Positions 23,165 to 33,662 of a DNA stretch of 64,000 nt are shown here, piece by piece. The stretch lies in assembly GCF_016086655.4 (NCBI RefSeq), contig NC_052132.2, forward strand, positions 14,882,805 to 14,946,804, written 5' to 3'. A program made the translations under genes and the position numbers. The notes below the pieces were generated by a model. That model searched no databases, was not told the DNA's origin, and worked only from the letters and a program-made list of their open reading frames with translations. The DNA is from Lepeophtheirus salmonis. Lineage: Eukaryota > Arthropoda > Copepoda > Siphonostomatoida > Caligidae. Position 1 is the stretch's first letter. Every line of letters begins with the position of its first letter.

Positions 23165-23985
23165 TTGAATTCAAAACTTCCTGAATCCTTGAAACATAAG
23201 CATGTAACCTCTTTTCTTGTAGTTAATTTTGTTGATTTAATACAGTAATCCAAGGACTTGTTATCAATGAATACCTCAACTGGAACTATAAAATACTATA
23301 TAATTCAGTCAAATTAACCATATCTTCCAGTTCCTTGACTAAGCCAATGGTTTCTGCTTCTTTATTTATTTCTGTTTTACTTTTTGCTTCTATTTTCAGA
23401 CCAAAAGTTGAGCCAATTCCTTTCCGTCTTCTAATAGTATCTTTTTTGCCTTATAATTTTTGATTTCTTCTCCAAGCTCTAAAAAGAAACATCAATGTGC
23501 AGTTTTAACTTTTGTATCCACTCATGTTCGAAACAGTATTTCATACTGATCCGATTTTACCTTTTTCATCATCTTTTCAACATTTTGAAAGAATTTACAA
23601 TTTGACTTTTGCTGATCATGCTAAATTCTAGGGTATTAAAAGAAATGTAATGTCTTGTTATCATCGAAATCCAGTTAAGTTTTTCTATCATTCCTTGAAA
23701 ATATATGGTTTATCACTTGTTAAAGAATCCTCCTCTCTTCTCTGTCTAACCATTTCCTTCAATCTAAACATTATTATGTGATCATTTTGATGTACTAAAA
23801 TTCATTTTTTATTTGTTTAATTTTGGACCCAAGATATTTAAACTTATTATCGACCATTTTCCCAGATCAAAATAGCCACATAGCTTTGATATAACCATTT
23901 TTGGATATGAATCACATCTTGATCAAAAAAAGTTACATTGGGAATTACTGGGAGTAACTCTTTTATTATTCTGTTCATAATTTTG
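23165..23985 (-). pseudogene. Copia-type polymerase/RNase H remnant
   Basis: The minus strand gives Copia blocks in order with several shifts. G-K-M-V-D-N-K-F-K-Y-L-G (about 23,850) matches the F-x-Y-L-G block after the polymerase. K-L-N-W-I-S-M-I-T-R-H-Y-I-S-F (about 23,690) matches the L-N-W-x-x-x-x-T-R-P-D-I-S-F connector. The end is E-A-E-T-I-G-L-V-K-E-L and V-F-I-D-N-K-S-L (about 23,270), where D-N-K/S-L is the RNase H acid block. The frame ends in a stop near 23,170. Copia elements encode Gag-Pol for LTR retrotransposition; only the 3' part of pol is left here and no LTR was recognised. Confidence 0.6.
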
Positions 23986-24751
23986 AAAACTATTCCTGAT
24001 CAACCAATGAGAAGATTAAACCTAACCATTATTTATAGGCAGTTTGATAATTATAATTTGATAAAATATACTGCTTATTATTACCAATGTGTTTCCCCTT
24101 TAAAATATAATTAATAATTTTTATAAAATAAAAAATTATCAAAATTAATAAAGCCTTGAAATCCCTACATGGCTTGATTATTCTACCCTTTAATAAATTT
24201 TTTTGACTCAACAATCAATATACAGGGTACAGCAACATAACTTCTTTTGTCTGATTTATAAAACTTGTTTTATAAATTAAAGTTATATTTTAGTTTCATA
24301 ATGACAGAACATATTTAATATTGATTTTTGAAAATCGTATTAGATATGTGACGTAACATGTTGTCCATAAATTGAATACTTTAAACTATAGTATTTAATA
24401 CCCAGAATTTGTTTTATATTTTTTTTCTCTTTACATAACTTTTCATTTAGAGGATTTTAGAGGGATGCCCTTCTACAATAGATGCAAAATTTAAAAACAG
24501 AATACCTTATCTCATAGTTTTGATTATTAAAAAGAATAAGTAATTATATATTGGTGATTCTGCAAAGATCTTGAAAATGTGGAGTTTCATAATACTTAAT
24601 AATTGAAATCTGAGCACATACTAATTCATTAACTAAAAAAAGTTGAGTTTCAAATTAATTCATATTTCGAGATATTAAATTATATACAATTAGTTAAAAA
24701 ACAAAACAAATTTGAGCTCTCTATCTTACGTAAAAGTTGATAATATGAGAC

Positions 24752-25250
24752 TTGAACGTGATTGACAAATTTATATTCAATTACTCCAAGCAGTTGGGCC
24801 TTTACAGGACCACTGTCTTCGCTGTGAATGTCGGAGAGGAAGAAGGCATCCTTCTTCTGGATCCGGAGGGGTTAAAGAAAACAGCCCAGACAAATCCCCA
24901 AAAGTTCATGCGAGCCCATACAAGAGATCTTAGGGTGCACACTAGACTCTCCGGAGAGATATTAAACAAGTGAGTGGAAAGAGCCTTGTGAAGATGGAGA
25001 GGCCGTTTTTGGTTCCAACAATGAAAGAAACCCATTTCCTTCGTAACTCGACTCTTTTAAGTTGTTTTTAACTCACTTTGACTTATTTGGTAGCCCTACA
25101 GTCCTGATGCCTACCCCCACTACTTCACTTTTTGGGCGCATATTGAGAGGAAGGCCTGCGGAAGGCCCGCTATCCAGACGTCGAGGCCTCAAATCTACAC
25201 CATGACTACAGTAAGGATAAAGAGAGCTTTGTCACACATCTATTTTTAAT
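24752..25250 (+). pseudogene. X transposase relic: N-terminus joined to C-terminus
   Basis: The frame begins with an HTH-like stretch (K-Q-L-G-L-Y-R-T-T-V-F-A-V), then K-K-T-A-Q-T-N-P-Q-K-F-M-R-A-H-T-R-D-L-R-V, the second HTH. After a -1 shift at about 24,970 it continues S-G-K-S-L-V-K-M-E-R-P-F-L-V. Past T-L-L-S-C-F the sequence jumps directly to the C-terminal region (Y-F-T-F-W-A-H-I-E-R-K-A-C, 25,110-25,160). The 100-plus residues that normally hold the first two catalytic aspartates are absent. The same join is present in the copy at 47.9-48.4 kb. Confidence 0.65.
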
Positions 25251-25260
25251 TGATAAAGTA

Positions 25261-26161
25261 CAGGGTGCGTGGACAAAATCTGTCACATTTTAAAGACAAC
25301 ATTACTCCATCAGCTGATGTCTGATCCGTCTGTTTTTGGTACTAATATTTTTTAAGGGTCATAGGCTTCAGTTTTTGTTCACCACTTGTAGCGATAGCAT
25401 CCTTTTAAGTGCCCAAGAAAAGTCATTATGTTCAATGAGAGAGATCGTAGGTGCGCTGCTATTCAGATTATGCTTAGTGATCATATAAAATTTAGAAAAT
25501 GCTGACATCCCTGGCCTTCTGTCAATGCCAGTTAGAACGGTCAGAAGTCTCAGGAATCAGCTGGAGGAGTCGTCGGACCCGATTGACGTTTTTGACAGGA
25601 AGAAAAAGGAGTAGACCAGCACCAGGATTGTCCGGGACGTCACCTTCATCAACAAGGTCAGGGATATCATCGACGAGTGCCCCCAGCGTTCCATGAGAGC
25701 CATGGCAAGTCTGTTGTCAGCGACTGGCCGTTGATGTGGCAGCAGGACTCGGCTCCGGCCCACAATGCTAAGCGGACGCTAGAATGGCTGAAAAGCAGTA
25801 CTTTTGCGTTCGTACCTTTCTCCTCTTGGCCTTCCTAATCACCAGATTTGAACACGTTGGACTACTTTGTCTGGTCTTTCGTGGAGAACATGACCAGCCA
25901 CTCCTCCCATAACACCAAGCAGTCGCTCATCACCTGCATCAAGGAAAAATTCAGTGAGATAGAAGCAGCGCAGATCCAAAATGCCTGTTCTCGGTTTCGT
26001 AGCCACATTGAGCGGGTTTTGGCCGCAAACGGCGGCTACATTAAATAGATAGCTGCTCTATATCCTAATAAATAAATTTGTTTTTATTTTATCAATAAAT
26101 ATTATGAAGTAAGCTTGTAGTTGTTGTTTTTTGAAGTGGCAGAATTTGTCGAGGCACCCTG
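25261..26161 (+). mobile_element. maT/mariner element, internally deleted, complete ends
   Basis: Left end CAGGGTGCGTGGACAAAATC and right end (reverse complement) CAGGGTGCCTCGACAAATTC are inverted repeats of about 26 bp with few mismatches. Each is bordered by TA, the mariner-superfamily target. At 901 bp it is shorter than a full-length relative (about 1.3 kb), because the middle of the transposase gene is missing. It interrupts element X, so it is the youngest of the three nested layers. Higher GC than the surroundings is typical of young copies. Confidence 0.85.
25428..26048 (+). pseudogene. maT transposase pseudogene, core deleted
   Basis: Start M-F-N-E-R-D-R-R-C-A-A-I-Q and a frame-shifted HTH segment with M-P-V-R-T-V-R-S-L-R-N-Q-L. 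This continues with D-P-I-D-V-F-D-R-K-K-K-E, a stop, R-I-V-R-D-V and C-P-Q-R-S-M-R-A-M-A. The sequence then jumps to W-Q-Q-D-S-A-P-A-H-N-A-K-R-T, containing the second catalytic aspartate, then P-D-L-N-T-L-D-Y-F-V-W with the third, and a clean C-terminus (C-S-R-F-R-S-H-I-E-R-V-L-A-A-N-G-G-Y) ending in TAG. The first catalytic aspartate lies in the deleted part. The enzyme would be a cut-and-paste DDD transposase; this copy is inactive but could be moved in trans because both ends are intact. Confidence 0.85.
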
Positions 26162-26605
26162 TATATCTTGTTTAAATTTAAAATTCAAAGGTTCAGATTT
26201 GAAAGACCACTCGTCAAATTAACTTCCGATTGTGGGATTAAAATTATTTGAACTTATGTAAACAATCTGAAATCGTCAGTGATAACTCTCTAGATCATAA
26301 TCCCTGGAGTTATTTGCGATCAAAGAATTTTAGCAAATTTCAAATTTTGAAAATGAATTGGAAATTTTGTTTTGGTATTTTAAAAATGAAAGCAATCAAT
26401 GGATTTTCATAAACTGCACCAATAAAAAATCAAAAGTTATATGTCAATAAGTTTCATTTGATAAACCCTTTTTTTGCAATATTTATTTGCACGGCAAACG
26501 CATGTTCCTTATCTATCCAACGCATGATAGCGACTGACTGTACTTCAAAACAAAACTTTAGAATCTCACCAGTAGAATATTTCATTATTCTATTAATTAA
26601 GTTTT

Positions 26606-27688
26606 ACTTTTTTATAAGGGAAAAATGCGCGCAAGGAGAAGGCGAAAGCAAGACATATAGTACTACTCAATGAAGACCTTGTTAATATCCGCTACATGTT
26701 ATAAAAGTATTCCTAACTAAACAAACTGAATGAATTATACATGATTGTACAATACATAAAATATTTATTAACTTCCTTCTCTCCTCTCAACTTTTTAAAA
26801 TCCATCAGTAATATAATCCTAGATGAAAATATTATTATAATGGCCTCTTGTAGTTATTTTTATCTTGTTATATCCAGCTTTTTTTTACCCTTCAATCGTC
26901 AAAAAAGACTGATTAGGAAATCTGTGTTGCACCGAGCCATCACTATTAGATATATGGTCGGAAATGTGTATTTTTTCTTCATATCACAGCTGCTTGAAGT
27001 TCATTTCATAAGACGCTATTAAAGCTAAGCTGTTCTCTTCATAAACATTCCATAACGACGCATAATATTATTAGGTATCCCACACTTCAATCTTTGTCTT
27101 TCCATCTCGAAATTGGAGGCAGGGACAGCGGAAAGTTGAAATTCAATTAGGCAGCCTCTAAATACTAAGGAAATCACTTTGAAAAGGGAAGTGTTTATTT
27201 TTGCCATTGGATTAGGAGGAGAGGGATCTGTACTTTGTTGTGATATTCGGGCAATTTGCACTTTGGAGGATCATGAAAGTAAATGAATGGAAGAGTCTTA
27301 GAATCGATCCATAGACTAAAAAAGGAGGCTGGAGGAAATCACATCAAATAAAAGTAATAGTACTTTACGTAATAAGATGAAATCTTATTATTAAGAGGTT
27401 TCGATGATTGAGTGTCAAGTTTTCACTGTCGGTGTCTCTCAATTTCGAGATAGAAAGAGAAAGTGCGCGGCAAACTTATACAGTGTACCCCTAAAATCAA
27501 TCTTATCGTTTTTCTCTCGGAAAGTTGTTGAACATTTATCGATTATCACATTATACATATATAGGTATTTAAGAGGGTATTGAATGCCTATCAAATATTA
27601 TATGTATACTTATCAGGTACCAAAACCCCTTCCTAATCAGATGTCTTTTATATATTCTGTGCATCAAAATAAAAATACGGGTATGAAA
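26606..27688. other. No gene recognised; one GC-richer patch at 27.03-27.26 kb
   Basis: The minus-strand frame 27,025-27,261 (78 codons, Pro/Ser/Met-rich) is the longest here but has no recognisable domain. No splice-site pair or repeat match was convincing. Confidence 0.35.
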
Positions 27689-28308
27689 TAGTGATAGGAC
27701 GATTCCCAAAAAAATCCCGTTGTCTATTCCGATGCAATTGTAGTAAAAATTCCGGATGCGGATTCGGATTCTTTAATATTTCAAATAATATTTAAAAAAT
27801 ACAATTTTGTTATAACGGGGTCCAAAGAATTTTATAACAGATTCACAACTATTGATCAAAAATTTCCAAAATACACAGCTGTTCACAAAAAAATTAATTT
27901 TTTGCAAAAAAAAAATTGAAAAATTAATTTTCTAATAGAAGTTTTTTGAAAAAAATAAAGTCAAATATAATTTTTGAAGAAAAAATAAATTCAAATGTAA
28001 TTTTTGAAGAAAAATTTCCAAAAATACAAAGTTATTCACAGAAAATCATATTTTTTGGAGCAAAATTTGGAAAATTAAATTAAATTTTAATATTAAATTC
28101 TTTAGTATCCAGCAAAAATTCCTTAATTATCATTCTTTTTTATTTGCGGGGGAGGGCTATTTTTTCATAACTTAGAAAGGTAATAAATAGTTATATACCA
28201 TTAATAAATAAGTATTGGAATTGCAAATTAAATATTATACTTCCGTTGCCGATTCCTGATAAAACACAACAGACGATTCTCCAAGCCTGATTAATCCTCC
28301 CATCACTA
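27689..28308 (+). mobile_element. hAT-type nonautonomous element (MITE)
   Basis: Left end TAGTGATAGGACGATTC and right end (reverse complement) TAGTGATGGGAGGATTA are short inverted repeats of the TAGTGATGGGA type seen in many hAT elements. Flanking octamers GTATGAAA and GTATTTAT may be a decayed 8-bp target duplication. The 620-bp body is AT-rich with repeated blocks of the AATTTTTTG / AAAAATTAATTTT kind and codes for nothing. Similar body sequence occurs at 30,540-30,670. Confidence 0.6.
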
Positions 28309-29590
28309 GTATTTATAGATACATAGAATTCCTTTTTTTTAATGTAAAAGAGTCAGACATATAAGACGTTCCACCAGAGTACAACGTACGGGTATTATTG
28401 GTATACAAATATATGTACATATTTACTCTGGGAGAGGAGAGAAGGAAGAAGATATACTATTTCTATGATATACAACCATGCATAATTCATGCAGTTTGCT
28501 TAGATAGGCATACAAAATCAGTGGATTCATATAATATGACGTTCTCAAGTAGTTTGTTTAGTGTGTGTCCATATTCGACGTTTATTTGCAATGTAACAAC
28601 ATTATAAATGTAAGAACGTGTGTGCATAATAGTGTTGAGACTCGGTCCGAAAATAATTTTGTACCCGATTCGGTTTTAAGTAGTGCTGTGTCGGTTCTCC
28701 TTTATTCGGTCCAGTCTAGTCTTAGGAACGGGTCTTTTAGTTTTTAGAACTTTTAATGAAAATATCGATGATCTATTCAAATCATTCTTAAAACCTGTCA
28801 GCGAAGGCTCAAGTTCGCCCCCTATAAATATGGTAGAAGAACAGATAAATTACTACAATGACATTTCTCAAACATTTGTTATATTTTTATGAAAAAAAAG
28901 CACCAATATATTAAATACAAACAGTACAATGTATACCTATCTTTAAAAATAAACTCCTATTTTAAGTTTTAACAACCCTGATTTTGTTGTATATTTAAAT
29001 GAAATAATTTTTTTTTCCCACTAAAATATATTATATGATAGATGTATTAAGATAATTGTACATACATTAAAACAGTTTCAAACCGATCTAAAATATACAA
29101 ACTGAACACCAATACTTGTATATACAGTCAATATGTCTGATAAATAAATATACAAGCCCAATAGTGTTGTTGTCATACACTCAAATGTGTGAAAACCCAT
29201 GTATGTCACATTGAAAGTTATATCAATCTATTGTATAATTCGACCTTTAAATGTCTCTCACGTCATGGTTCATGTTATATTAAATAATGAAATTGTTTAT
29301 CTATACAATGTTTTTGTTAGTTCATCATAGATTTACTTAAAGTCAATAGACTTGTATGCCTCGATAAGAGGCATACGTACCGCATTTATTTATTAGTTGC
29401 TTTGATAGTATTCAAGGTCATTTTTTATATAGTGATCAATTAGCTGTAACATACAAATGAAAAAAGTAAAAAAGACTGGGGACAGTTTTTCTTGAACTTG
29501 AAGAAGCTAACACCACGAAATTTATATCAAAACTGTATTATATAACTATTTTGAAAAAATACATAACTTTTGTTGTCTTTTCTTAAAGAA
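28309..29590. other. No gene recognised; repeat scrap and one short hairpin
   Basis: 28,640-28,740 is a repeat scrap (CGGTCC / GTCTTAGGA motifs) related to 6545-6600. At 29,354-29,376 GTATGCCTC, GATAA, GAGGCATAC form a perfect 9-bp hairpin with no gene nearby. Other short frames have no assignable motif. Confidence 0.4.
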
Positions 29591-29595
29591 ATTCA

Positions 29596-29760
29596 AGGAT
29601 AAGGAATAAGTTCGTGAAAATATGTTTTAGCTATTCAATTCAATATAAATTTATTATATAGCATAGAATTTTGTTAATATAAATTAATATTGAAAAAAAC
29701 TTGAATTAAATTGTGATCAATTAAAATCCAATAAAATAAGGAAGGAAAGGAGCAGGAAAT
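29596..29760 (+). repeat. End of a Tc/maT-like element related to 45,350
   Basis: GATAAGGAATAAGTTCGTGA, then AAATATGTTTTAGC, corresponds to GTGAGGAATAAGTGCGTGAA, GATATGTTTTGG at 45,355. Both continue with TTTATTA and ATAGCAT blocks in the same order. At 45 kb this is the terminus of an element whose transposase C-terminus follows on the minus strand; here the following 29,760-29,900 patch is GC-richer but too decayed to translate. 29,900-30,417 shows nothing further. Confidence 0.4.
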
Positions 29761-30417
29761 AAACCAAAACTTAGGCCAGACTAACTTCGATGTTTGTCTT
29801 CAATTTTACTCTGAGTTCATCAAGGACTTACAATCATAACCCTGCACCAAATCCTCAAGGTTACTCTCTGTCTCCTGGAACACACACGATTGTTTAATCA
29901 GGTTTTTTTAATACAATTGAATCAAGTTCACTACTCAGGAGTTAAATAATATTTATGAGATGATTAAGAAAATGAAAATTTATTCTTCAGATTACCAATT
30001 CAAAAAAAAAACCACGGCCCAGCTACAAAATACACACGATTTACATCACTATACATACTACTTGTAAAATATATAAATAAATTTAAAAATAGCTGGCACC
30101 TCTAAGTGGGTTGTGTTAAATTTTAGTATATCTGAGCCCCCTCAAGCTCTGAGTAATTGAGGCAAAACTAAATATTCCTGCAACAGTTATTTTTTATTGT
30201 TGGATGTATCCTTTTGTTGTCAAAATAAACTTCAATTATCAATGTCATATTCTTAGAACATGATTTGTTTTGTATGGAATTTCATAAAGCAGTACAATAT
30301 ATTTTTTCCTCTTTACTATCTTTAGAATATTATTTTATTATCTGGGACATCCTAACTTTAAAGGTGATAAGGTAAAGTGTGGTCCTAAAAGATCGAAAAA
30401 GACTTGAATAGCAAGGG

Positions 30418-30760
30418 CGTCCACTGAGGATGAGCCAGGAGGGCTTACCCCCCCCCAAAAAAAAAAGGATTTTTGTTTTTCCTAGAAAATTCTTTCGTCA
30501 ATTGGCTAAATTATGCAGCAGAGCAAAAAATTAAATATTTGTAAATTTTTTCTCAAAAATTTAATTTTGTGAATAGTTATGAATTTTTAAATTGTGTTCA
30601 AAAAATTAATTTTTTCTTGAACAGTTGTAAATTTTTTAATTTTTCTTTTCCGAAAAATTTAATTTTCTGTAATAAACAAATTTTTGGGACTGGTAAAGCC
30701 CTCCAAATGATGCAAAATTTTAGAATTATTGATTCTAATAATAAAATAAAATATAAATAA
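30418..30760. repeat. Poly-C/poly-A junction and AT-rich palindromic sequence
   Basis: GGGCGTCCACTGAGGATGAG is followed by a run of C then A (about 30,449-30,468), then repeated AAAATTTAATTTT-like blocks resembling the interior of the hAT-type element at 27,840-28,080. Probably a relative of that MITE family with a different or lost end. No coding sequence. Confidence 0.35.
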
Positions 30761-30770
30761 TAATAATTAA

Positions 30771-30900
30771 GGATCGATTTTGATCAAACTTGCTACTAAG
30801 ATTGTATATGGTCACAGTAAAAGGTCAAAGTCAAGGTAAAGCCCAAAAATCACCAAAAGTGGAGGTTTTGCACTCTAACGAGTGCTTATTCTTATTTTAA
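30771..30900 (+). mobile_element. Helitron-like 3' end, copy 1
   Basis: Repeated AAGGTCA-type motifs (AAAAGGTCAAAGTCAAGGTA) are followed by TTTTGCACTCTAACGAGTGC, in which GCACTC and GAGTGC form a perfect 6-bp stem with a 4-base loop. A short T-rich tail follows. A hairpin about ten bases before a CTRR end is the Helitron 3' signature, but the terminal CTAG is not preserved here. Related sequence lies at 35,386-35,640. Confidence 0.4.
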
Positions 30901-31268
30901 TTATAAAATAATTTTCAAAATTCATTTTTGTAATATTTTTGAAATACAGTTTATATCTGTTAAGACTTAATTTCTAACAAAACTTTGAAAAGCGGGTACA
31001 GCCCTTCAAATGATACACAATTTTTTTTTTTACTATTTTCATAATCTGTGTAAAATCAAATAGATTTTAATTCCTTTTTTTTTGCATAGCTAAAAAAAAT
31101 ATATATACATTAACGGGACATTAATGTGCATCCAAAAATTCCGAGGCCTTAAGTTTCCAGTTGATTGTTGTGCTTTCAGGGGCTATGGATAAGGTTCACT
31201 CAAACGATGATCGTTTGATTTGGATGTTTGAAGCCCAGTACTGTTTTGTATATGTGTTTATCATAAAT

Positions 31269-31940
31269 AACACTGTCCAACAGCAAAAATTGTACAAAAA
31301 CCGTATATGCTCAACTTAGTACAGTTTGATCCTCTGATTCCAAAAATGGCCTTTTTCTCTCTCTTTTTATATTTCCAGTCTATGTTTTTATATCTTCTAG
31401 CTGGGTCAAACGAATACTTATGCACTTTTATTATGCGATCAATTCAAGATAGAGTTTTTACCTTGAGATATTGTCGAGGCCTTATCTTAAATTGACAACG
31501 ATATAGAGTGCTTTTGGAGAAGCTCTTTTTTTCAATTAAATTAATATTTTCAGTTATGAAATGCAACACTTTTTAACTTTTTGTATCAATTCGTCTTGAA
31601 GCTATGAGCCTTTGAAAAAAGGCACCTATTTTCCACTTTAAACACAGATAACTCAAGTTAAAAGTATGATGCATAAATTTTAAAATGGGTTTAGAATTTT
31701 TAACCTACGTCTTTAAAATATATTAATATAATTTATCCCTATTTGCAATACCAATGGCTTAAAACAGCTGTGAACCTTCAAAATAGCCAAAAATAATAAT
31801 AAATGTATGGTCTTTTTCTGAAGGACAAGAGGCTATAAGAGAAAAAATAGGACCATACTGGGAATTAGGGATCAAACTGTACTTTATTGAGCATATGGTA
31901 TTGTTGTGTATAAAAAAAAAGGGATTTTGTTGGATAATGT
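31269..31940 (-). mobile_element. Nonautonomous long-TIR DNA element, copy B
   Basis: Left end CACTGTCCAACAGCAAAAAT, CGTATATGCTCAACTTAGTA, CAGTTTGATCC; right end (reverse complement) CATTATCCAACAAAATCCC, CATATGCTCAATAAAGTA, CAGTTTGATCC. These are inverted repeats extending to about 70 bp. The interior matches copy A in reverse orientation. No protein is encoded. Copy B lacks the tandem expansion seen in copy A. Confidence 0.65.
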
Positions 31941-32394
31941 AAATGTTTGAAAATACAAAGACGATTTCTTGTTTGGACCATACGAACTAATTAGGAAAAA
32001 GTTACTAAATTTTCATGGCAATCACTGTAACAAATGAAGTTTTTAATGTTTATAGGGCTATAAATTTTCTTTGATATGAAAGCTCTGACCTCTTGAAGTT
32101 TCTGATCCAGTAAATAAATGAGAAAATGTATGAGGAAGGCAAAAAAGGCACGAAAGATCACAAACGAGAAGACCCAACTTTATATCTTGTAGCAAATTAT
32201 ATCGGATTCAATGAAAATAAATGTTTTGTCGAGGTACTTCTAATCTCTTCTTTCTCTGACATTTAATGAAATTATTTTTCTTACTCGTAGATTCACTTGA
32301 CAAATAATATTTTTTTCAACTCTGCCTGTCAAAAATAAAGTTTTACTTAATTTTATAGTTATTGTTTCATTTTTGTACATCTCATAAATTTAAG
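31941..32394. other. No gene recognised
   Basis: AT-rich sequence with no coding similarity or repeat relation noticed. Confidence 0.35.
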
Positions 32395-32872
32395 AATACA
32401 AAGATCTTCATCCTATTATTGCATGGCTTGGTATCTCTCATGTCAGAGTGATGGACATCTGTTAATAAGGTGGTCTGTGCTAAGTGGTTCTTCCATGCAA
32501 ATATTAAACATTGCACTTGTAATTTTCCATTTGCTCAGATGGGCCAAATATGACCTGTGTTTACTTGAACAAGTAAGTTCATGTTTTGCCGTGAAAACTT
32601 GACACTCTTTAGTTTTGGTTTCTTCAACATGTGATGTGTACCATATGTTTCATTTTTTCATCTTTCCTGTATCTGTTGCGCCAAACTTCGAAGAAGAAAT
32701 CACACACCACCATTTTTATGTAGCTAGCAGGCCCTCCAACCATGTTTAATATTTCATTGCACTTCTTAACTGTATCACTTTTATGAACGGATTTAGAATA
32801 GCAGCAATTGTCGATTGAGAATCCGATCAAATTATTACGTTTTTTGATGGCTTGTCTTGCACTAATTATCAT
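32395..32872 (-). pseudogene. Probable LINE RNase H / C-terminal fragment
   Basis: On the minus strand an 82-codon frame (32,624-32,872) has an RNase H-like layout (I-G-F-S-I-D-N at the place of the first acid block, then V-K-K-C-N-E-I-L). It is followed in the same orientation by Y-L-A-H-L-S-K-W and N-I-C-M-E-E-P-L-S-T-D-H-L-I-N-R-C-P, which fits the C-x-x-C/E-E-x-x-x-H-x-x-x-x-C-P end of Jockey-type LINE proteins with one cysteine changed. The first part is weaker than the second. Stops separate them. Confidence 0.4.
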
Positions 32873-33257
32873 TGAAATATTTATTGATTGTCCATTACAT
32901 TATATGTTTTTTTTTACTTTAATTTATGTTCTTGAAACGATTGTCTCGCTCATTTTCATTGCTGCAAATTTTCAAGATTCTTCGAGACATACGTGGGATG
33001 GATGACGAGGGGAGAAAATACTGAATTCGGTCAGTTTTTTTTTGTTTTTTTTGGTAGAAATCCTTTTGGATTTTCCCCGTCTCTTATGTAAACCTTGGTG
33101 TCCAAAAAACGGACTGTATTTTGTATAAAAAAACTGTTTAATATAAAATAATGTTAAATGAAATTTGATTCTTTTAAATTAACGAATTATCCTGTTTCTA
33201 TGTTGTACGTCACCCATAATTTTTGAAAAAAACTTTGATTTAATAATTCAAGTAATA

Positions 33258-33662
33258 ATGGCCTCATTCATGAAGTGGTGTCTGGTATCTGTGGATGTAA
33301 AGATAATGGGGGAAAACTCTTCCTTAAAATGTCTCCAAAAGCCAGGAAAAAGTTTAGATACATGGGCTTTAAGGCTGAAAAGCCGGTTTAAAGAAGAGGT
33401 TGGGAGCCCCTTTCAAATGAGAGTATTTATGGATCTTGTAGAACTGATAAAAGTAGCCCGGGCTGAGGAAGTTTTTGGAATCTTATGTCGTACTCGTGAG
33501 AAAGATCCCTTCTTCCAGCACATGAGCAGTATGATCCCCTGTATTTTAATCACTGTCTCAAATTATGCGGTGATTTTTTTAGTGAGACGGGATCGACAAC
33601 AATGGGAAAATATCATTTGGGGCCCCATCAATATTTTTTTCTCAATCAGAATCTATAAATGA
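33258..33662 (+). CDS. Uncharacterised 134-codon open frame
   Basis: One of the longest intact frames in the window (M-A-S-F-M-K-W-C-L start), with coding-like composition and GC above background. Residues 30-90 are charged (R-F-K-E-E-V, V-A-R-A-E-E-V-F-G-I, C-R-T-R-E-K-D-P-F-F). The last 35 residues turn hydrophobic, with poor coding quality. Alternative frames over its first and last thirds are also plausible (K-M-S-P-K-A-R-K-K-F-R-Y-M and G-K-Y-H-L-G-P-H-Q-Y-F-F), so it may be a frame-shifted relic rather than a gene. No family recognised; neighbours are repeats. Confidence 0.3.
   Translation: MASFMKWCLVSVDVKIMGENSSLKCLQKPGKSLDTWALRLKSRFKEEVGSPFQMRVFMDLVELIKVARAEEVFGILCRTREKDPFFQHMSSMIPCILITVSNYAVIFLVRRDRQQWENIIWGPINIFFSIRIYK

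Larger units (their letters stand above)
24640..26204 (+). mobile_element. X element copy 1, internally deleted, split by maT
   Basis: Aligns with the reverse complement of 47,769-48,540 from the 5' untranslated region through the transposase relic to the 3' end. The last X block before the maT insertion is GAGCTTTGTCACACATCTAT; after maT, X resumes with TATCTTGTTTAAATTTAAAA and ends near TTCAGATTTGAAA. Both correspond to one continuous stretch in copy 3 (47,775-47,890). The TA at 25,259 and at 26,162 is the maT target duplication within X. Confidence 0.7.
24223..26605 (+). mobile_element. Y element copy 1, host of nested insertions
   Basis: Left end CAGGGTACAGCAACATAACT follows a TA at 24,221. 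The left arm (to about 24,640) matches Y copy 2 (42,381-42,720), and the right arm (about 26,270-26,600) matches 42,790-43,090, including GCAATATTTATTTGCACGGC against GCAATATTTTATTTTTGTCGGC. Between the arms lie element X (24,640-26,204) and, inside X, a maT element (25,261-26,161). The right terminus is degraded. The layering gives a relative age: Y oldest, then X, then maT. Confidence 0.65.
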
